A stretch of DNA of 8,773 bases from Nitriliruptorales bacterium (lineage in GTDB: Bacteria > Actinomycetota > Nitriliruptoria > Euzebyales > Egibacteraceae), in the NCBI GenBank assembly GCA_007126835.1, contig SLAO01000085.1:1-8773 (forward strand), given 5' to 3'. Shown here piece by piece: positions 1 to 7,178 of this stretch; within the stretch, counting starts at the first letter, position 1; each line of letters begins with the position of its first letter. A model generated the notes under the pieces. That model saw only the letters and a program-made list of their open reading frames with translations. It ran no database searches and was not told where the DNA came from. The translations under genes were made by a program, and so were the position numbers.

Positions 1-150
1 CTCGGAGATCTGCTGGGGGGCCTCAGAGCCCCCGTCGGGCAGGACCTCCTCGGCGCCAGCGTGACGAGGACGTCCTCGGTCTCGTCGACGATGATCGCCT
101 CGGAGATCTGCTGGGGGGCCTCAGAGCCCCCGTCGGGCAGGACCTCCTCG
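1..150. repeat. 52-base perfect direct repeat (1-52 and 99-150), 98-base offset, in the rel 3' region
   Basis: Bases 1-52 are identical to 99-150. The match ends at 52/150 (g versus a at the next base) and its other end is cut by the window edge. The offset of 98 is not a multiple of three, so the second copy read through rel is in another frame. Each copy contains a strong hairpin, GGGGGC-CTCAGA-GCCCCC. It may be a real tandem duplication, or a contig-end assembly error promoted by the hairpin. Confidence 0.95.
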
Positions 151-2195
151 ACCTCCTCCTCGTCGGTGACCTGCGCCGCGAGCTGGTTGGCGACCGCCGA
201 CGAGCTGATGTGGCCGTCGCCGATCGCGCGGTACAGCGCGTCGAGGTCGTGGTGGTTCATCTGCTCGGCCACGGCGCGCAGCTCGGGGCCCGCCATCAGC
301 CGTTTCCAGCCGATGCCCTGCTTGGCCAGGGTCTTGCGCAGGGACTCGCGCCCCTTCTCGATGGCGTCGACCCGGCGTTCGCGGCTGAAGTGCTGGCGGA
401 TCTTCGAGCGCGCGCGTGACGACCCGACGAACTCCAGCCAGTCCCGGCTCGGTCCCGCATCCGGAGCGTTGGAGGTCAGGATCTCGACGGTCTCGCCGTT
501 GCGCAGCTCGTACTCGAGCGCGACGAGCCGGCCGCCCACGCGCGCGCCCACGGTGGCGTGACCGACCTCGGTGTGGATGGCGTAGGCGAAGTCGACCGGC
601 GTCGAACCCTTCGGCAGCGCGACGACGTCACCCTTGGGCGTGAAGACGAACACCTCGTCGGCGTAGAGGTCCAAGCGCATGTTGCGCATGAACTCGCCCG
701 AGTCGGTGGTGTCGGACTGCATGTCGAGCATCTGCGACAGCCACTGCGTCTCGGAGTCCTTCGAGCGCAGCGCCTGCTTGTACTTCCAGTGGGCCGCCAC
801 GCCGAACTCCGCGGTGCGGTGCATCGCGCGCGTGCGGATCTGCAGCTCGATGGGCTTGCCGCCGGGCCCCACGACCGTGGTGTGCAGCGACTGGTAGAGG
901 TTGAACTTCGGCATCGCGATGTAGTCCTTGAACCGCCCCGGGATGGGGCGCCACATCGCGTGGACGCTGCCAAGCGCCGCGTAGCAGTCCTTGACGCTGT
1001 CGACGATCACGCGCACGCCGACGAGGTCGTGGATGTCGTCGAACTCGCGACCTCGCACGACCATCTTCTCGTAGATCGAGTACAGGTGCTTGGGCCGCCC
1101 GGTGACCTCGGCGCGGATCTTGACCTCGCGCAGCCGTTCGGTCAGCTCCTCGACGACCTCGTCGACGAAGGCGTCACGCTCGGGCGCGCGCTCGGCCACC
1201 ATCGCCTTGATCTCGTCGTACCGCTTGGGGTGCAGCGTCGCGAACGCGAGGTCCTCGAGCTGCCACTTGAAGTTCTGCATCCCCAGGCGGTGCGCCAGCG
1301 GGGCGTAGATCTGGAGGGTCTCCTCGGAGATCCGCTTCTGCTTCGCCCTGGGCAGATGGTGGATGGTCTTCATGTTGTGCAGGCGGTCGGCCAGCTTGAT
1401 GACCAGCACGCGGTAGTCGTTGGCCATCGCGATCAGCATCTTGCGCAGCGACTCGGCCTGCTGCTCCTCCTTGGAGGAGCTGCGGATCATGTCGAGCTTG
1501 GTGACCCCGTCGACGAGCATCGCGGTCTCTTCGCCGAACTCCCGCCGGACGTCGTCGAGGTCGACGTCGGTGTCCTCGACCACGTCGTGCAGCAGCGACG
1601 CGCACACCGTCGCGGTGTCCATCCCCAGGTCGGCCAGGACCTCGGTCACCCCGACCGGGTGCACGATGTAGGGCTCGCCGGAGTTGCGCGTCTGGCCGGT
1701 GTGGGCGCGGTCGGCCAGCTCGTAGGCGCGCACCACCTGACGCGTGTCGACCTTGGGCGAGCGCTCCTTCAGCTTGCTGCACAGCGGCTCGATCCGGTCG
1801 GGGATGGCCACGCCCCGCTCAAACATCGGCAAACGGGCCAAAACGGCGCGGACCCCCGACTGCCGAGGGCGTGGAGGTCCGGAGGGTTCCTGATCGGCCG
1901 GGGTGTCCGGCGAGGGCTGATCGGAGGGTTCGGCGGCCGTGTCGGGGGTCTCGCCGTCGTGCTCGGCCGCGTGCTCGCGCTGCTCGACGGACTCGCTCTC
2001 GCGCTGCTCGACGGACTCGTGCAGATCCTCTACCGGGGGCTGGTCGTCGGCCGGCTCGGCACGCGTGTCCTCGGGGTCCCGATCGAGCACTTGCGGGACC
2101 CTGGGCTCGTCGCGTCGCTCATGAGCGGCCGTAATGCCCTCCTCGAGATCCGGGGCCCTTGCCCCACCCACGATAACCCCCGTAGCCGCGGGCAT
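1..2195 (-). CDS. relA: Bifunctional (p)ppGpp synthetase/hydrolase RelA/SpoT family (Rel), 3' end missing or broken
   Basis: Makes and degrades the stringent-response alarmone (p)ppGpp from GTP/GDP and ATP in the cytoplasm. Seen, counting from ATG 2195: an acidic, Pro/Glu-rich low-complexity extension (about 1-112), an HD hydrolase domain with LLHDVVEDTD (HD at 203-204) and IKLADRLHNMKT, a synthetase domain with GRPKHLYSIYEK (from 366), RFKD at 421-424 and ELQIRT, and a TGS domain from about 513 (DEVFVFTPKGD). RFKD, rather than the EFDD type of E. coli RelA, is known for bifunctional Rel/SpoT enzymes. The start is uncertain: GTG 2198 or GTG 2171 are alternatives, none has a strong ribosome site, and an in-frame TGA lies just upstream. 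The frame is open to the window edge, but after EDVLVTLA (residue 714) the expected RCCTPVPGD is replaced by an out-of-frame duplicate of upstream sequence. The zinc-finger and ACT domains are therefore not visible. It lies 96 bases after secF with no apt between. Confidence 0.93.
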   Translation of the reverse strand, partial: MPAATGVIVGGARAPDLEEGITAAHERRDEPRVPQVLDRDPEDTRAEPADDQPPVEDLHESVEQRESESVEQREHAAEHDGETPDTAAEPSDQPSPDTPADQEPSGPPRPRQSGVRAVLARLPMFERGVAIPDRIEPLCSKLKERSPKVDTRQVVRAYELADRAHTGQTRNSGEPYIVHPVGVTEVLADLGMDTATVCASLLHDVVEDTDVDLDDVRREFGEETAMLVDGVTKLDMIRSSSKEEQQAESLRKMLIAMANDYRVLVIKLADRLHNMKTIHHLPRAKQKRISEETLQIYAPLAHRLGMQNFKWQLEDLAFATLHPKRYDEIKAMVAERAPERDAFVDEVVEELTERLREVKIRAEVTGRPKHLYSIYEKMVVRGREFDDIHDLVGVRVIVDSVKDCYAALGSVHAMWRPIPGRFKDYIAMPKFNLYQSLHTTVVGPGGKPIELQIRTRAMHRTAEFGVAAHWKYKQALRSKDSETQWLSQMLDMQSDTTDSGEFMRNMRLDLYADEVFVFTPKGDVVALPKGSTPVDFAYAIHTEVGHATVGARVGGRLVALEYELRNGETVEILTSNAPDAGPSRDWLEFVGSSRARSKIRQHFSRERRVDAIEKGRESLRKTLAKQGIGWKRLMAGPELRAVAEQMNHHDLDALYRAIGDGHISSSAVANQLAAQVTDEEEVEEVLPDGGSEAPQQISEAIIVDETEDVLVTLAPRRSCPTGALRPPSRSP
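1974..2019. repeat. In-frame 24-base tandem duplication in the rel N-terminal extension
   Basis: A 22-base identical segment occurs at 1974-1995 and 1998-2019, a period of 24 bases. It keeps the rel frame and encodes ESVEQRE twice in a row within the acidic, disordered-looking N-terminal extension. It looks like a recent slippage event in a part of the protein without folded-domain constraint. Confidence 0.9.
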
Positions 2196-2251
2196 CACAC
2201 GGGGCGGCCCCCGCGACGTGGGTCCCCGGCCAGTGCATCACCATAGGCGGG

Positions 2252-2323
2252 CCATGCTGGCGTGAGCAACCCGCGCGGGCGGGCAGGTGCTCTACGTCCC
2301 TCCGCCACGCTGCGTGAGCAACC
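2252..2323. repeat. Imperfect ~20-base direct repeat of the secF 3' end in the secF-rel gap
   Basis: The sequence GCGTGAGCAACC occurs at 2312-2323, inside the last codons of secF, and again at 2260-2271 in the intergenic region, offset 52 bases. The similarity extends leftward (CCACGCTGCGTGAGC versus CCATGCTGGCGTGAGC), and both copies can form a short stem next to the shared block. Probably a local duplication that now sits between secF and rel. Confidence 0.5.
2270..2283 (-). terminator. Possible short GC hairpin after secF
   Basis: On the minus strand CCCGC-CCGC-GCGGG forms a 5-base-pair stem with a 4-base loop, 9 bases after the secF stop. There is no U-run, so intrinsic termination is uncertain. 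It may only attenuate read-through into rel, or may be chance in GC-rich DNA. The rest of the 96-base secF-rel gap shows no clear promoter. Confidence 0.2.
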
Positions 2324-3308
2324 GCTCCTTGTGCTCGGCGACGCGCGGTTCACGTTCCTTGAGCGCCACGAGGATCGGCGTAGCCACGAAGATCGACGAG
2401 TACGTCCCCACCGCCATGCCGATGAACAGCGCCAGTGCGAGGTCCTGCAGCGTGTCCGCCCCGAGCAGCTGGGCGCCGATGAGCAGCAGGGCGCCGACGG
2501 GCAACAGCGAGGTGACCGACGTGGACAGCGACCGGACCAGCACCCCGTTGAGCGCACCGTTGGCAAGCTCACCGTACGTGCGGTTCTCGGCCGCCCCGAG
2601 GAACTTGGTCTCCTCGGTCACGCGGTCGAACACGACGACGGTGTCATACAGCGAGTAGCCCAGAATCGTCAGCAGCGCGATCACCGACGCGGGGCTCACT
2701 TCGAATCCGACGAGGGCGTACACCCCGATGGTCACGACGATGTCGTGCACCAAGGTCACCAGCGCGGACAACGCCATCCGCCACTCGAACCGCAAGGTGA
2801 TGTACACGACGACAAGCCCGAGGAAGACCGCCAACGCCAGCAGCGCCTGCTCGGTCACCTGGGCGCCCCATCGCGGTCCCACCGCCTGGCGGTCGATGTC
2901 GTTGATGTCCGCGCCGGTGACCTCGGCCAGCGCCTGGGTGGCCGCCCGGTCGAGCTCCCCGCCGACCTCGCCGAGCTCGGGGGTGGACACCAGCGCTCCG
3001 TCGCCCTCGTCGACGACCTGTGCGGTCACGTCGGTCACTCCGAATTCGCCCATGGCGTCGCGCAGGTCGCCCGACGTGAACTCATCGGTCGCGTCGGAGA
3101 TCACGAACGACGTGCCGCCGGTGAAGTCGATCGCAAAGTTCAGGCCTCGAACCCCCAGCGAGGCCAGGCTGATCACGATCAGCGCCAGCGAGATGATCGC
3201 CCATGTGCGCCCGCGACCGATAAACGTGATGTCGGATTCGCCGTTGAGGAACCGCCGAAGCGGGGTGTTCTTGGCCTGAGGCGCGGTCTTCGTCGCCGAG
3301 GAGGTCAC
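2292..3308 (-). CDS. secF: Protein translocase subunit SecF
   Basis: Inner-membrane partner of SecD. Together they use the proton gradient to pull secreted proteins through SecYEG. The product is 338 residues, normal for the family. Seen: the N-terminal family motif ITFIGRGRTW (27-36), a first membrane segment about 36-55, IDFTGGT (60-66) opening the extracytoplasmic domain, then five more membrane segments at about 155-174, 180-201, 206-227, 262-283 and 288-315. The functional LGYSLYDTVVVFDRV (216-230) and GTYSSIFVATPI are intact. GTG 3308 was chosen because it overlaps the secD stop as GTGA and has a GGGGAGGG ribosome site a few bases upstream. A longer frame to 3365 lies inside secD and is unlikely. 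Translational coupling to secD is expected. Confidence 0.96.
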   Translation of the reverse strand: MTSSATKTAPQAKNTPLRRFLNGESDITFIGRGRTWAIISLALIVISLASLGVRGLNFAIDFTGGTSFVISDATDEFTSGDLRDAMGEFGVTDVTAQVVDEGDGALVSTPELGEVGGELDRAATQALAEVTGADINDIDRQAVGPRWGAQVTEQALLALAVFLGLVVVYITLRFEWRMALSALVTLVHDIVVTIGVYALVGFEVSPASVIALLTILGYSLYDTVVVFDRVTEETKFLGAAENRTYGELANGALNGVLVRSLSTSVTSLLPVGALLLIGAQLLGADTLQDLALALFIGMAVGTYSSIFVATPILVALKEREPRVAEHKERLLTQRGGGT

Positions 3309-4783
3309 TTGGCCCTCCCCGGCACGGGCTGTGCCGCGAACGTCCCGCCGCGCAGACCCATCCACGGGGCCTTGGCGAGCTTGGGCGAGTTGGCGACGAA
3401 GCCGAACAGCGACCGGGTGAACGTCGCGAACAGCAAGGTGTCGATCAACGTCGCCAACCCGAGGGTAAAGGCGAACCCGCGCACCGGCCCGACCGCCAGG
3501 ATGTAGAGCACGACCGCCGCGAGGAACGAGACGGTGTTGCCGGTCAGGTTCGTCCGGAACGCCGAGCTGAACGCGTGCTCAGCGGCCGTGCGGATCGTCC
3601 TGCCCCTTCGGATTTCGTCGCGGTAGCGCTCGCGATAGATGATCGACGAGTCGGCGGCGATGCCGATCGACACGATGATCCCGGCCACCCCGGCCAGGGT
3701 CAGCGTGAACCCGATGGCCTGGCCGAGCACGGTGATCGCGCCGAGCACCAGGATGCCGAACATGAGCAGCTCGGCGACTGCCAGCGCCCCGATCCCGCGG
3801 TAGAGCACCACGAGGTACAACGCCACGAGCGCCAGCCCGATCGCCCCCGCCTGCAAGCCGGCGATCAGCGAGTCGGTGCCCAGCGTCGGCGACACCGCCA
3901 ACGACTGCTCGAGGTCGAGCTGGATCGGCAGCGCACCGGCGCGCAGGATCAGTGCGAGGTCCTCGGCCTCCTCCTGGTCGGCGACGGAGATCTGCCCGCC
4001 CCCGGCGATCCCCTGCCCGCACGGCACGTCCTGCGCGACGGGGGGCGCGGACTCCACGAGGCCGTCGAGGACGATCGCCAGCCGGCGCGTGTCGCCGGTG
4101 TTGCAGGCGAGCTCGGCGGTGAACTCCTGGAAGACCTCGTCGCCCTCGCTGTCGAAGTCGAGCACGGTGGCCCACCCGAGCCCGGCCTGGTCCAGCGCCG
4201 CGCCGGCATCCTCGACGCTGCCGCCGTCGACGGCGACGGGACCCAGCTCGAACTTCGACCACGAGTCGGTGGGCGCGTCCTCCTCAGGGTCGTCGGCCAG
4301 CGCCTCCTCGCCGGGCGGCTGGCACAGCACGACATCCTCGTCGGCGGGCGGCGGGCCCTCGAGACGCTGCTCCTCGAGCTCGGCGCACGACGGCCCGACC
4401 TCCTCGTAGTCGGGGTCGGCCGGGGGGATCTCGCGGTACACCGGCCGGAACTGCAGGATCGCGGTGGCCTGGACGATGTCTTCGGCCTGCTCCTGGTCGG
4501 CCACGCCGGGCAGCTGCACGAGGACGGTCTCGCCTTGACGGGCGATGTCGGGCTCGGCGACACCCAGGCCGTCCACGCGGCTGCGGATCACCTCGACGGT
4601 CTGGTCGAGGATTTCCAAGTCGATCTCGCCCTGGCCCGGCGCGGGCTCCAGGGTCAGGCTGACCCCGCCTTGCAGATCGAGGCCGAGGTTGGGCTCCCAG
4701 TCATTGACCCAGATGACGCCCCACAGCACCACGACGGCGGCGAGGAACACGCCGAGGATGCCGCCCAGCAAACCCTTGCTCAT
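3305..4783 (-). CDS. secD: Protein translocase subunit SecD
   Basis: Membrane component of the SecDF-YajC complex, assisting late stages of Sec-dependent export. The product is 492 residues. Seen: an N-terminal membrane segment (about 7-26), LGLDLQGGVSLTLEP (33-47), the large extracytoplasmic P1 region, then five membrane segments between about 305 and 457. The segment VSIGIAADSSIIYRER (371-386) keeps the aspartate equivalent to the one needed for proton-driven function in this family. The extracytoplasmic part has an acidic, Pro-rich stretch (about 120-175) and four cysteines (133, 154, 227, 255) that could form disulfides. The ATG directly follows the stop of the HD gene with no spacer, and the ribosome site is weak, so translation probably depends on coupling. 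The 3' end overlaps secF by four bases. Confidence 0.96.
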   Translation of the reverse strand: MSKGLLGGILGVFLAAVVVLWGVIWVNDWEPNLGLDLQGGVSLTLEPAPGQGEIDLEILDQTVEVIRSRVDGLGVAEPDIARQGETVLVQLPGVADQEQAEDIVQATAILQFRPVYREIPPADPDYEEVGPSCAELEEQRLEGPPPADEDVVLCQPPGEEALADDPEEDAPTDSWSKFELGPVAVDGGSVEDAGAALDQAGLGWATVLDFDSEGDEVFQEFTAELACNTGDTRRLAIVLDGLVESAPPVAQDVPCGQGIAGGGQISVADQEEAEDLALILRAGALPIQLDLEQSLAVSPTLGTDSLIAGLQAGAIGLALVALYLVVLYRGIGALAVAELLMFGILVLGAITVLGQAIGFTLTLAGVAGIIVSIGIAADSSIIYRERYRDEIRRGRTIRTAAEHAFSSAFRTNLTGNTVSFLAAVVLYILAVGPVRGFAFTLGLATLIDTLLFATFTRSLFGFVANSPKLAKAPWMGLRGGTFAAQPVPGRAK

Positions 4784-5548
4784 CTACAGCACCGGCACGT
4801 TGTTGACGGTGATCTTGAACGCGCACCCCAGCGTGGCGGCCGCGCGCCGGCACATCACCATGCGCTCGAGGAAGATCTCGAAGTACTCGAGCACCTGGCT
4901 GATCTCGGTGTCGATCTCCAGCTCGAGGGTCAGGGTGCGACGGTCCGCGTCGACGCGCAGGAACGACTGCGTCACCGCGTGGTTGACCCGATCGTGGATG
5001 TCCATCGCGATCGACGCGCCCTTGCGGACGCGGCTGCGGTGTACGTCGGACTTGTCGCCCAGGATGACCGCAGCCGATACCGGGCTGACCGACTGGCCGT
5101 ACTGCTCCTCGTGGTTGCCCACGGCGCTCATCACCAGGGCCATGTCGGCCGGGGCGACCTCGAGTTCCTTCAGAAGGTCGTAGGCCAGCAGCGCCCCGGT
5201 TTGGCCGTGGTCAGCGCGGCTGATGACGTTGCCGATGTCGTGCAGGTAGCCCGCGACGGCACCGAGCTCGGTCACGCGCTGGTCGTGGCCGAGGTGGGTC
5301 AGCACGTTGTACGCGATGTGCCCGACCAGGTTGGCGTGCCGGAACCCGTGCTCGGTGAACCCCTGGGCATCGAGGAACTCATCGCAGGCGATGATGAACG
5401 CGCTTGTGCGCTCGTGGGCGCGGACGGAGTCGAGCAGCGGGATGGCCGCCCGGCCTCCCGCCGGTCGAGGAGCGCGGTCCTCGCCCTCGGCGGTGCGTCC
5501 CCCGAGTGCGACGCCGTCGCCGCTGGGGTCGATCGTGGTATCGGTCAC
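4784..5548 (-). CDS. HD-domain metal-dependent phosphohydrolase-like protein in the Sec operon
   Basis: Predicted soluble HD-superfamily hydrolase of 254 residues with unknown substrate. Seen: a disordered N-terminus (1-35), then metal-ligand candidates in HD order: H71 (GFRHANLV), H103-D104 (GYLHDIGN), H146 (VGNHEE) and D165 (ILGDKSDVHRSR). The C-terminal part (about 203-254) is an alternating hydrophobic/acidic segment, a helix ending MVMCRRAA, and a short strand (FKITVNN). There is no signal peptide or membrane segment. Known for the superfamily: hydrolysis of phosphoesters, including nucleotides, with bound metal. The GTG start 5 bases after yajC and the stop touching the secD start place it firmly in the operon. 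No gene name is recognised. It is not a Rel protein, since no synthetase domain is present. A link to nucleotide signalling near rel is only a guess. Confidence 0.9.
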   Translation of the reverse strand: MTDTTIDPSGDGVALGGRTAEGEDRAPRPAGGRAAIPLLDSVRAHERTSAFIIACDEFLDAQGFTEHGFRHANLVGHIAYNVLTHLGHDQRVTELGAVAGYLHDIGNVISRADHGQTGALLAYDLLKELEVAPADMALVMSAVGNHEEQYGQSVSPVSAAVILGDKSDVHRSRVRKGASIAMDIHDRVNHAVTQSFLRVDADRRTLTLELEIDTEISQVLEYFEIFLERMVMCRRAAATLGCAFKITVNNVPVL

Positions 5549-5553
5549 AGGGC

Positions 5554-5865
5554 CTACTCGTCGTCCTCGTCGTCGTCCTCGAAGATACGACGGCTGACCG
5601 CCTGCTTCGCGCAGACGACGGTCGTGCCCGGCGAGACCTCCAGCCGGATGGTGTCCTCGTCGACCTGCCGGACCGTGCCGTGCAGCCCGCCGATCGTGAC
5701 CACGCGGTCGTTCTCCTCGATGGAGTTGACGAGCTCGCGCTGCTGCTTGGCACGACGCTGCTGGGGTCGGATGAGCAGGAAGTAGAAGACAACGACGATG
5801 AGGATCAGCGGCAGAAACGCGCCGATGCCCTCAGCCTGAGCGAGCGTGGGAACGATGCCTTGCAT
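5554..5865 (-). CDS. yajC: Preprotein translocase subunit YajC
   Basis: Small single-pass membrane protein that associates with SecDF. 103 residues, typical length. Seen: one hydrophobic segment (about 14-32, LPLILIVVVFYFLLI) followed at once by RPQQRRAKQQ, the family hallmark, then a small beta-rich cytoplasmic domain with VVTIGGLHGTV (55-65). It ends in an acidic tail, FEDDDEDDE. ATG 5865 is supported by a GGAGGA site at 5875-5880, nine bases upstream. First gene of the yajC-HD-secD-secF run, and the 251-base gap before it suggests its own promoter. Confidence 0.96.
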   Translation of the reverse strand: MQGIVPTLAQAEGIGAFLPLILIVVVFYFLLIRPQQRRAKQQRELVNSIEENDRVVTIGGLHGTVRQVDEDTIRLEVSPGTTVVCAKQAVSRRIFEDDDEDDE

Positions 5866-5874
5866 GCGTCAGGG

Positions 5875-5880
5875 TCCTCC
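5875..5880 (-). promoter_or_regulatory. Ribosome binding site of yajC
   Basis: Minus-strand GGAGGA with nine bases to the ATG at 5865. It is the strongest Shine-Dalgarno sequence of the Sec gene run and fixes the yajC start. Confidence 0.8.
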
Positions 5881-5943
5881 GCAGTCGGGACGGATGTGAA
5901 ATCGGGGGACGCTGCGAACTAGTGGGTAACGCAGCGCCCGTGA

Positions 5944-5974
5944 AGCCTAGAAGCAGGCACGCGTCCCGTGTCGC
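5944..5974 (-). promoter_or_regulatory. Possible promoter for the yajC-HD-secDF operon
   Basis: Minus strand: GCGACA at 5974-5969 and TAGGCT at 5949-5944 with a 19-base spacer, 78 bases before the yajC start. TAGGCT fits the TAGNNT type of actinobacterial -10 elements, and the -35 matches TTGACA in only four positions. Alternatives in the same gap are weaker. Confidence 0.3.
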
Positions 5975-6050
5975 GCGCCCGGCACGCAGCGGGACACGAT
6001 AGCAGAGCCACGGCCCGCAGCCATTCTGCTCGGACCGAGCGCCGGGGGCT

Positions 6051-6116
6051 GCGCTGCGCGCTCGATATTGTGGCGCTGAGCGTCGCGCTGCGCGTCGTGG
6101 CGCTTGGCGTGGCGCT
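6051..6116. repeat. GC-rich degenerate repeat just after ruvB
   Basis: The 251-base ruvB-yajC gap (5866-6116) has no convincing gene. Its ruvB-proximal third is a run of GCGCT-containing units (at 6051, 6058, 6073, 6085, 6100 and 6112), the last four spaced 12, 15 and 12 bases. The block CGCGCTGCGCG inside it is a near-perfect dyad. It could form GC-rich RNA structure after the ruvB stop, but there is no U-run and I do not call it a terminator. An out-of-frame reading gives KRHAKRHDAQRDAQRH, probably not translated. Confidence 0.5.
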
Positions 6117-7148
6117 TCAGGTCTCGAACAGCGGCGGCTCGATGTCGGAGGGACCCGCGGGCACCGGCAGGCCGAGGTGCGCATAGGCCCCGTCGGTGGC
6201 GACGCGGCCGCGAGGAGTCCGCGCCAGCAGCCCCTGCTGGATGAGGAAGGGCTCGACGACGTCCTCGACGGTGTCGGTCTCCTCTCCCACCGCCACTGCC
6301 AGCGTCGACAGGCCGACCGGGCCGCCGCCGAAGCTGCGGCACAACGCGGACAACAGGCTGCGGTCCAGCTTGTCGAGACCGCGCGGGTCGACCTCGAACA
6401 AGGTAAGGGCCGACCGTGCGATGTCGCCGGTGACGCGGCCGTCGGCGCGCACCTCCGCGAAGTCCCTGACGCGCTTGAGCAGCCGGTTGGCGATCCGGGG
6501 GGTGCCGCGGCTGCGACGCGCGACCTCGTCGGCGCCGTCATCCGCGACGTGCACCTCCAGGAGCTTCGCGCTGCGACTGATGATCGCCATGAGGTCGTGC
6601 GGCTCGTAGAAGTCGAGCCGGGCAGCGAAGCCGAAGCGGTCGCGCAGCGGCCCGGTGACCAAACCGGTGCGGGTGGTCGCCCCGACCAGCGTGAACGGCG
6701 GGAGCGTCAGGCGGATCGCTCGCGCGCCGGGCCCCTTGCCGACGACGATGTCGAGGGCCTGGTCCTCCATCGCCGGGTAGAGGATCTCCTCGACCGCGCG
6801 GGGCAACCGGTGGATCTCGTCGACGAAGAGGACGTCGCCCTCCTCGAGGTTGGTCAGGATCGCGGCGAGGTCCCCGGGGCGCTCCAGCGCCGGCCCGCTG
6901 GTGGTCCGCAGGTCCGCGTCCATCTCCGCGGCGACGATGCCGGCCAGGCTCGTCTTGCCGAGGCCGGGAGGACCGCTGAACAGCAGGTGGTCCGCGGGTG
7001 CGCCGCGCCCACGCGCGGCATCGAGGACGAGCGACAGCTGCTCTTTGACCTGCGCCTGGCCCACGAAATCCTCGAGCCGGCGCGGCCGCAGCGACTGGTC
7101 GAGCTCGACGTCACCGCCGACGGTGGTCGGCGTCAGGATCTCGACCAT
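6117..7148 (-). CDS. ruvB: Holliday junction branch migration ATPase RuvB
   Basis: Hexameric AAA+ motor that, loaded by RuvA, pumps DNA through Holliday junctions during recombinational repair. 343 residues, normal length. Seen: the N-terminal LRPRRLEDFVGQ (20-31), Walker A GPPGLGKTS (59-67), Walker B LFVDEIHR (107-114), sensor-1 GATTRTG, arginine-finger region GPLRDRFG (166-173), sensor-2 RGTPRIANRLLKRVRDFA, and the C-terminal winged-helix DNA-binding domain with GGGPVGLSTLA and IQQGLLARTPRGR. ATG 7148 was chosen because GGAGGA lies six bases upstream and it matches the family N-terminus. A frame extending to 7214 would run into the repeat-bearing gap and lacks support. Third gene of ruvCAB. 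Confidence 0.97.
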   Translation of the reverse strand: MVEILTPTTVGGDVELDQSLRPRRLEDFVGQAQVKEQLSLVLDAARGRGAPADHLLFSGPPGLGKTSLAGIVAAEMDADLRTTSGPALERPGDLAAILTNLEEGDVLFVDEIHRLPRAVEEILYPAMEDQALDIVVGKGPGARAIRLTLPPFTLVGATTRTGLVTGPLRDRFGFAARLDFYEPHDLMAIISRSAKLLEVHVADDGADEVARRSRGTPRIANRLLKRVRDFAEVRADGRVTGDIARSALTLFEVDPRGLDKLDRSLLSALCRSFGGGPVGLSTLAVAVGEETDTVEDVVEPFLIQQGLLARTPRGRVATDGAYAHLGLPVPAGPSDIEPPLFET

Positions 7149-7154
7149 GTCGCG

Positions 7155-7160
7155 TCCTCC
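7155..7160 (-). promoter_or_regulatory. Ribosome binding site deciding the ruvB start
   Basis: Minus-strand GGAGGA, six bases before ATG 7148. It favours this start over the in-frame ATG at 7214. Confidence 0.8.
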
Positions 7161-7178
7161 CTGCGCGCTGCGGATGTG

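Noticed and set aside
558..2246. Long plus-strand open frame (562 codons) opposite rel
   Set aside because: It is an antisense shadow of rel: its protein has no family motif, while the minus strand carries clear Rel domains. High GC keeps antisense frames free of stops.
2262..3506. Plus-strand open frame of 414 codons opposite secF
   Set aside because: Antisense shadow. The product is rich in His, Arg, Gln and Asp with no fold signature, and secF on the other strand is unambiguous.
3575..5785. Plus-strand open frame of 736 codons opposite secD, the HD gene and yajC
   Set aside because: It crosses three well-supported minus-strand genes and has no recognisable domain.
5947..6021. Possible 25-codon minus-strand gene starting MAAGRGSAIV in the ruvB-yajC gap
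   Set aside because: No ribosome binding site, composition like non-coding sequence, and no recognisable feature.
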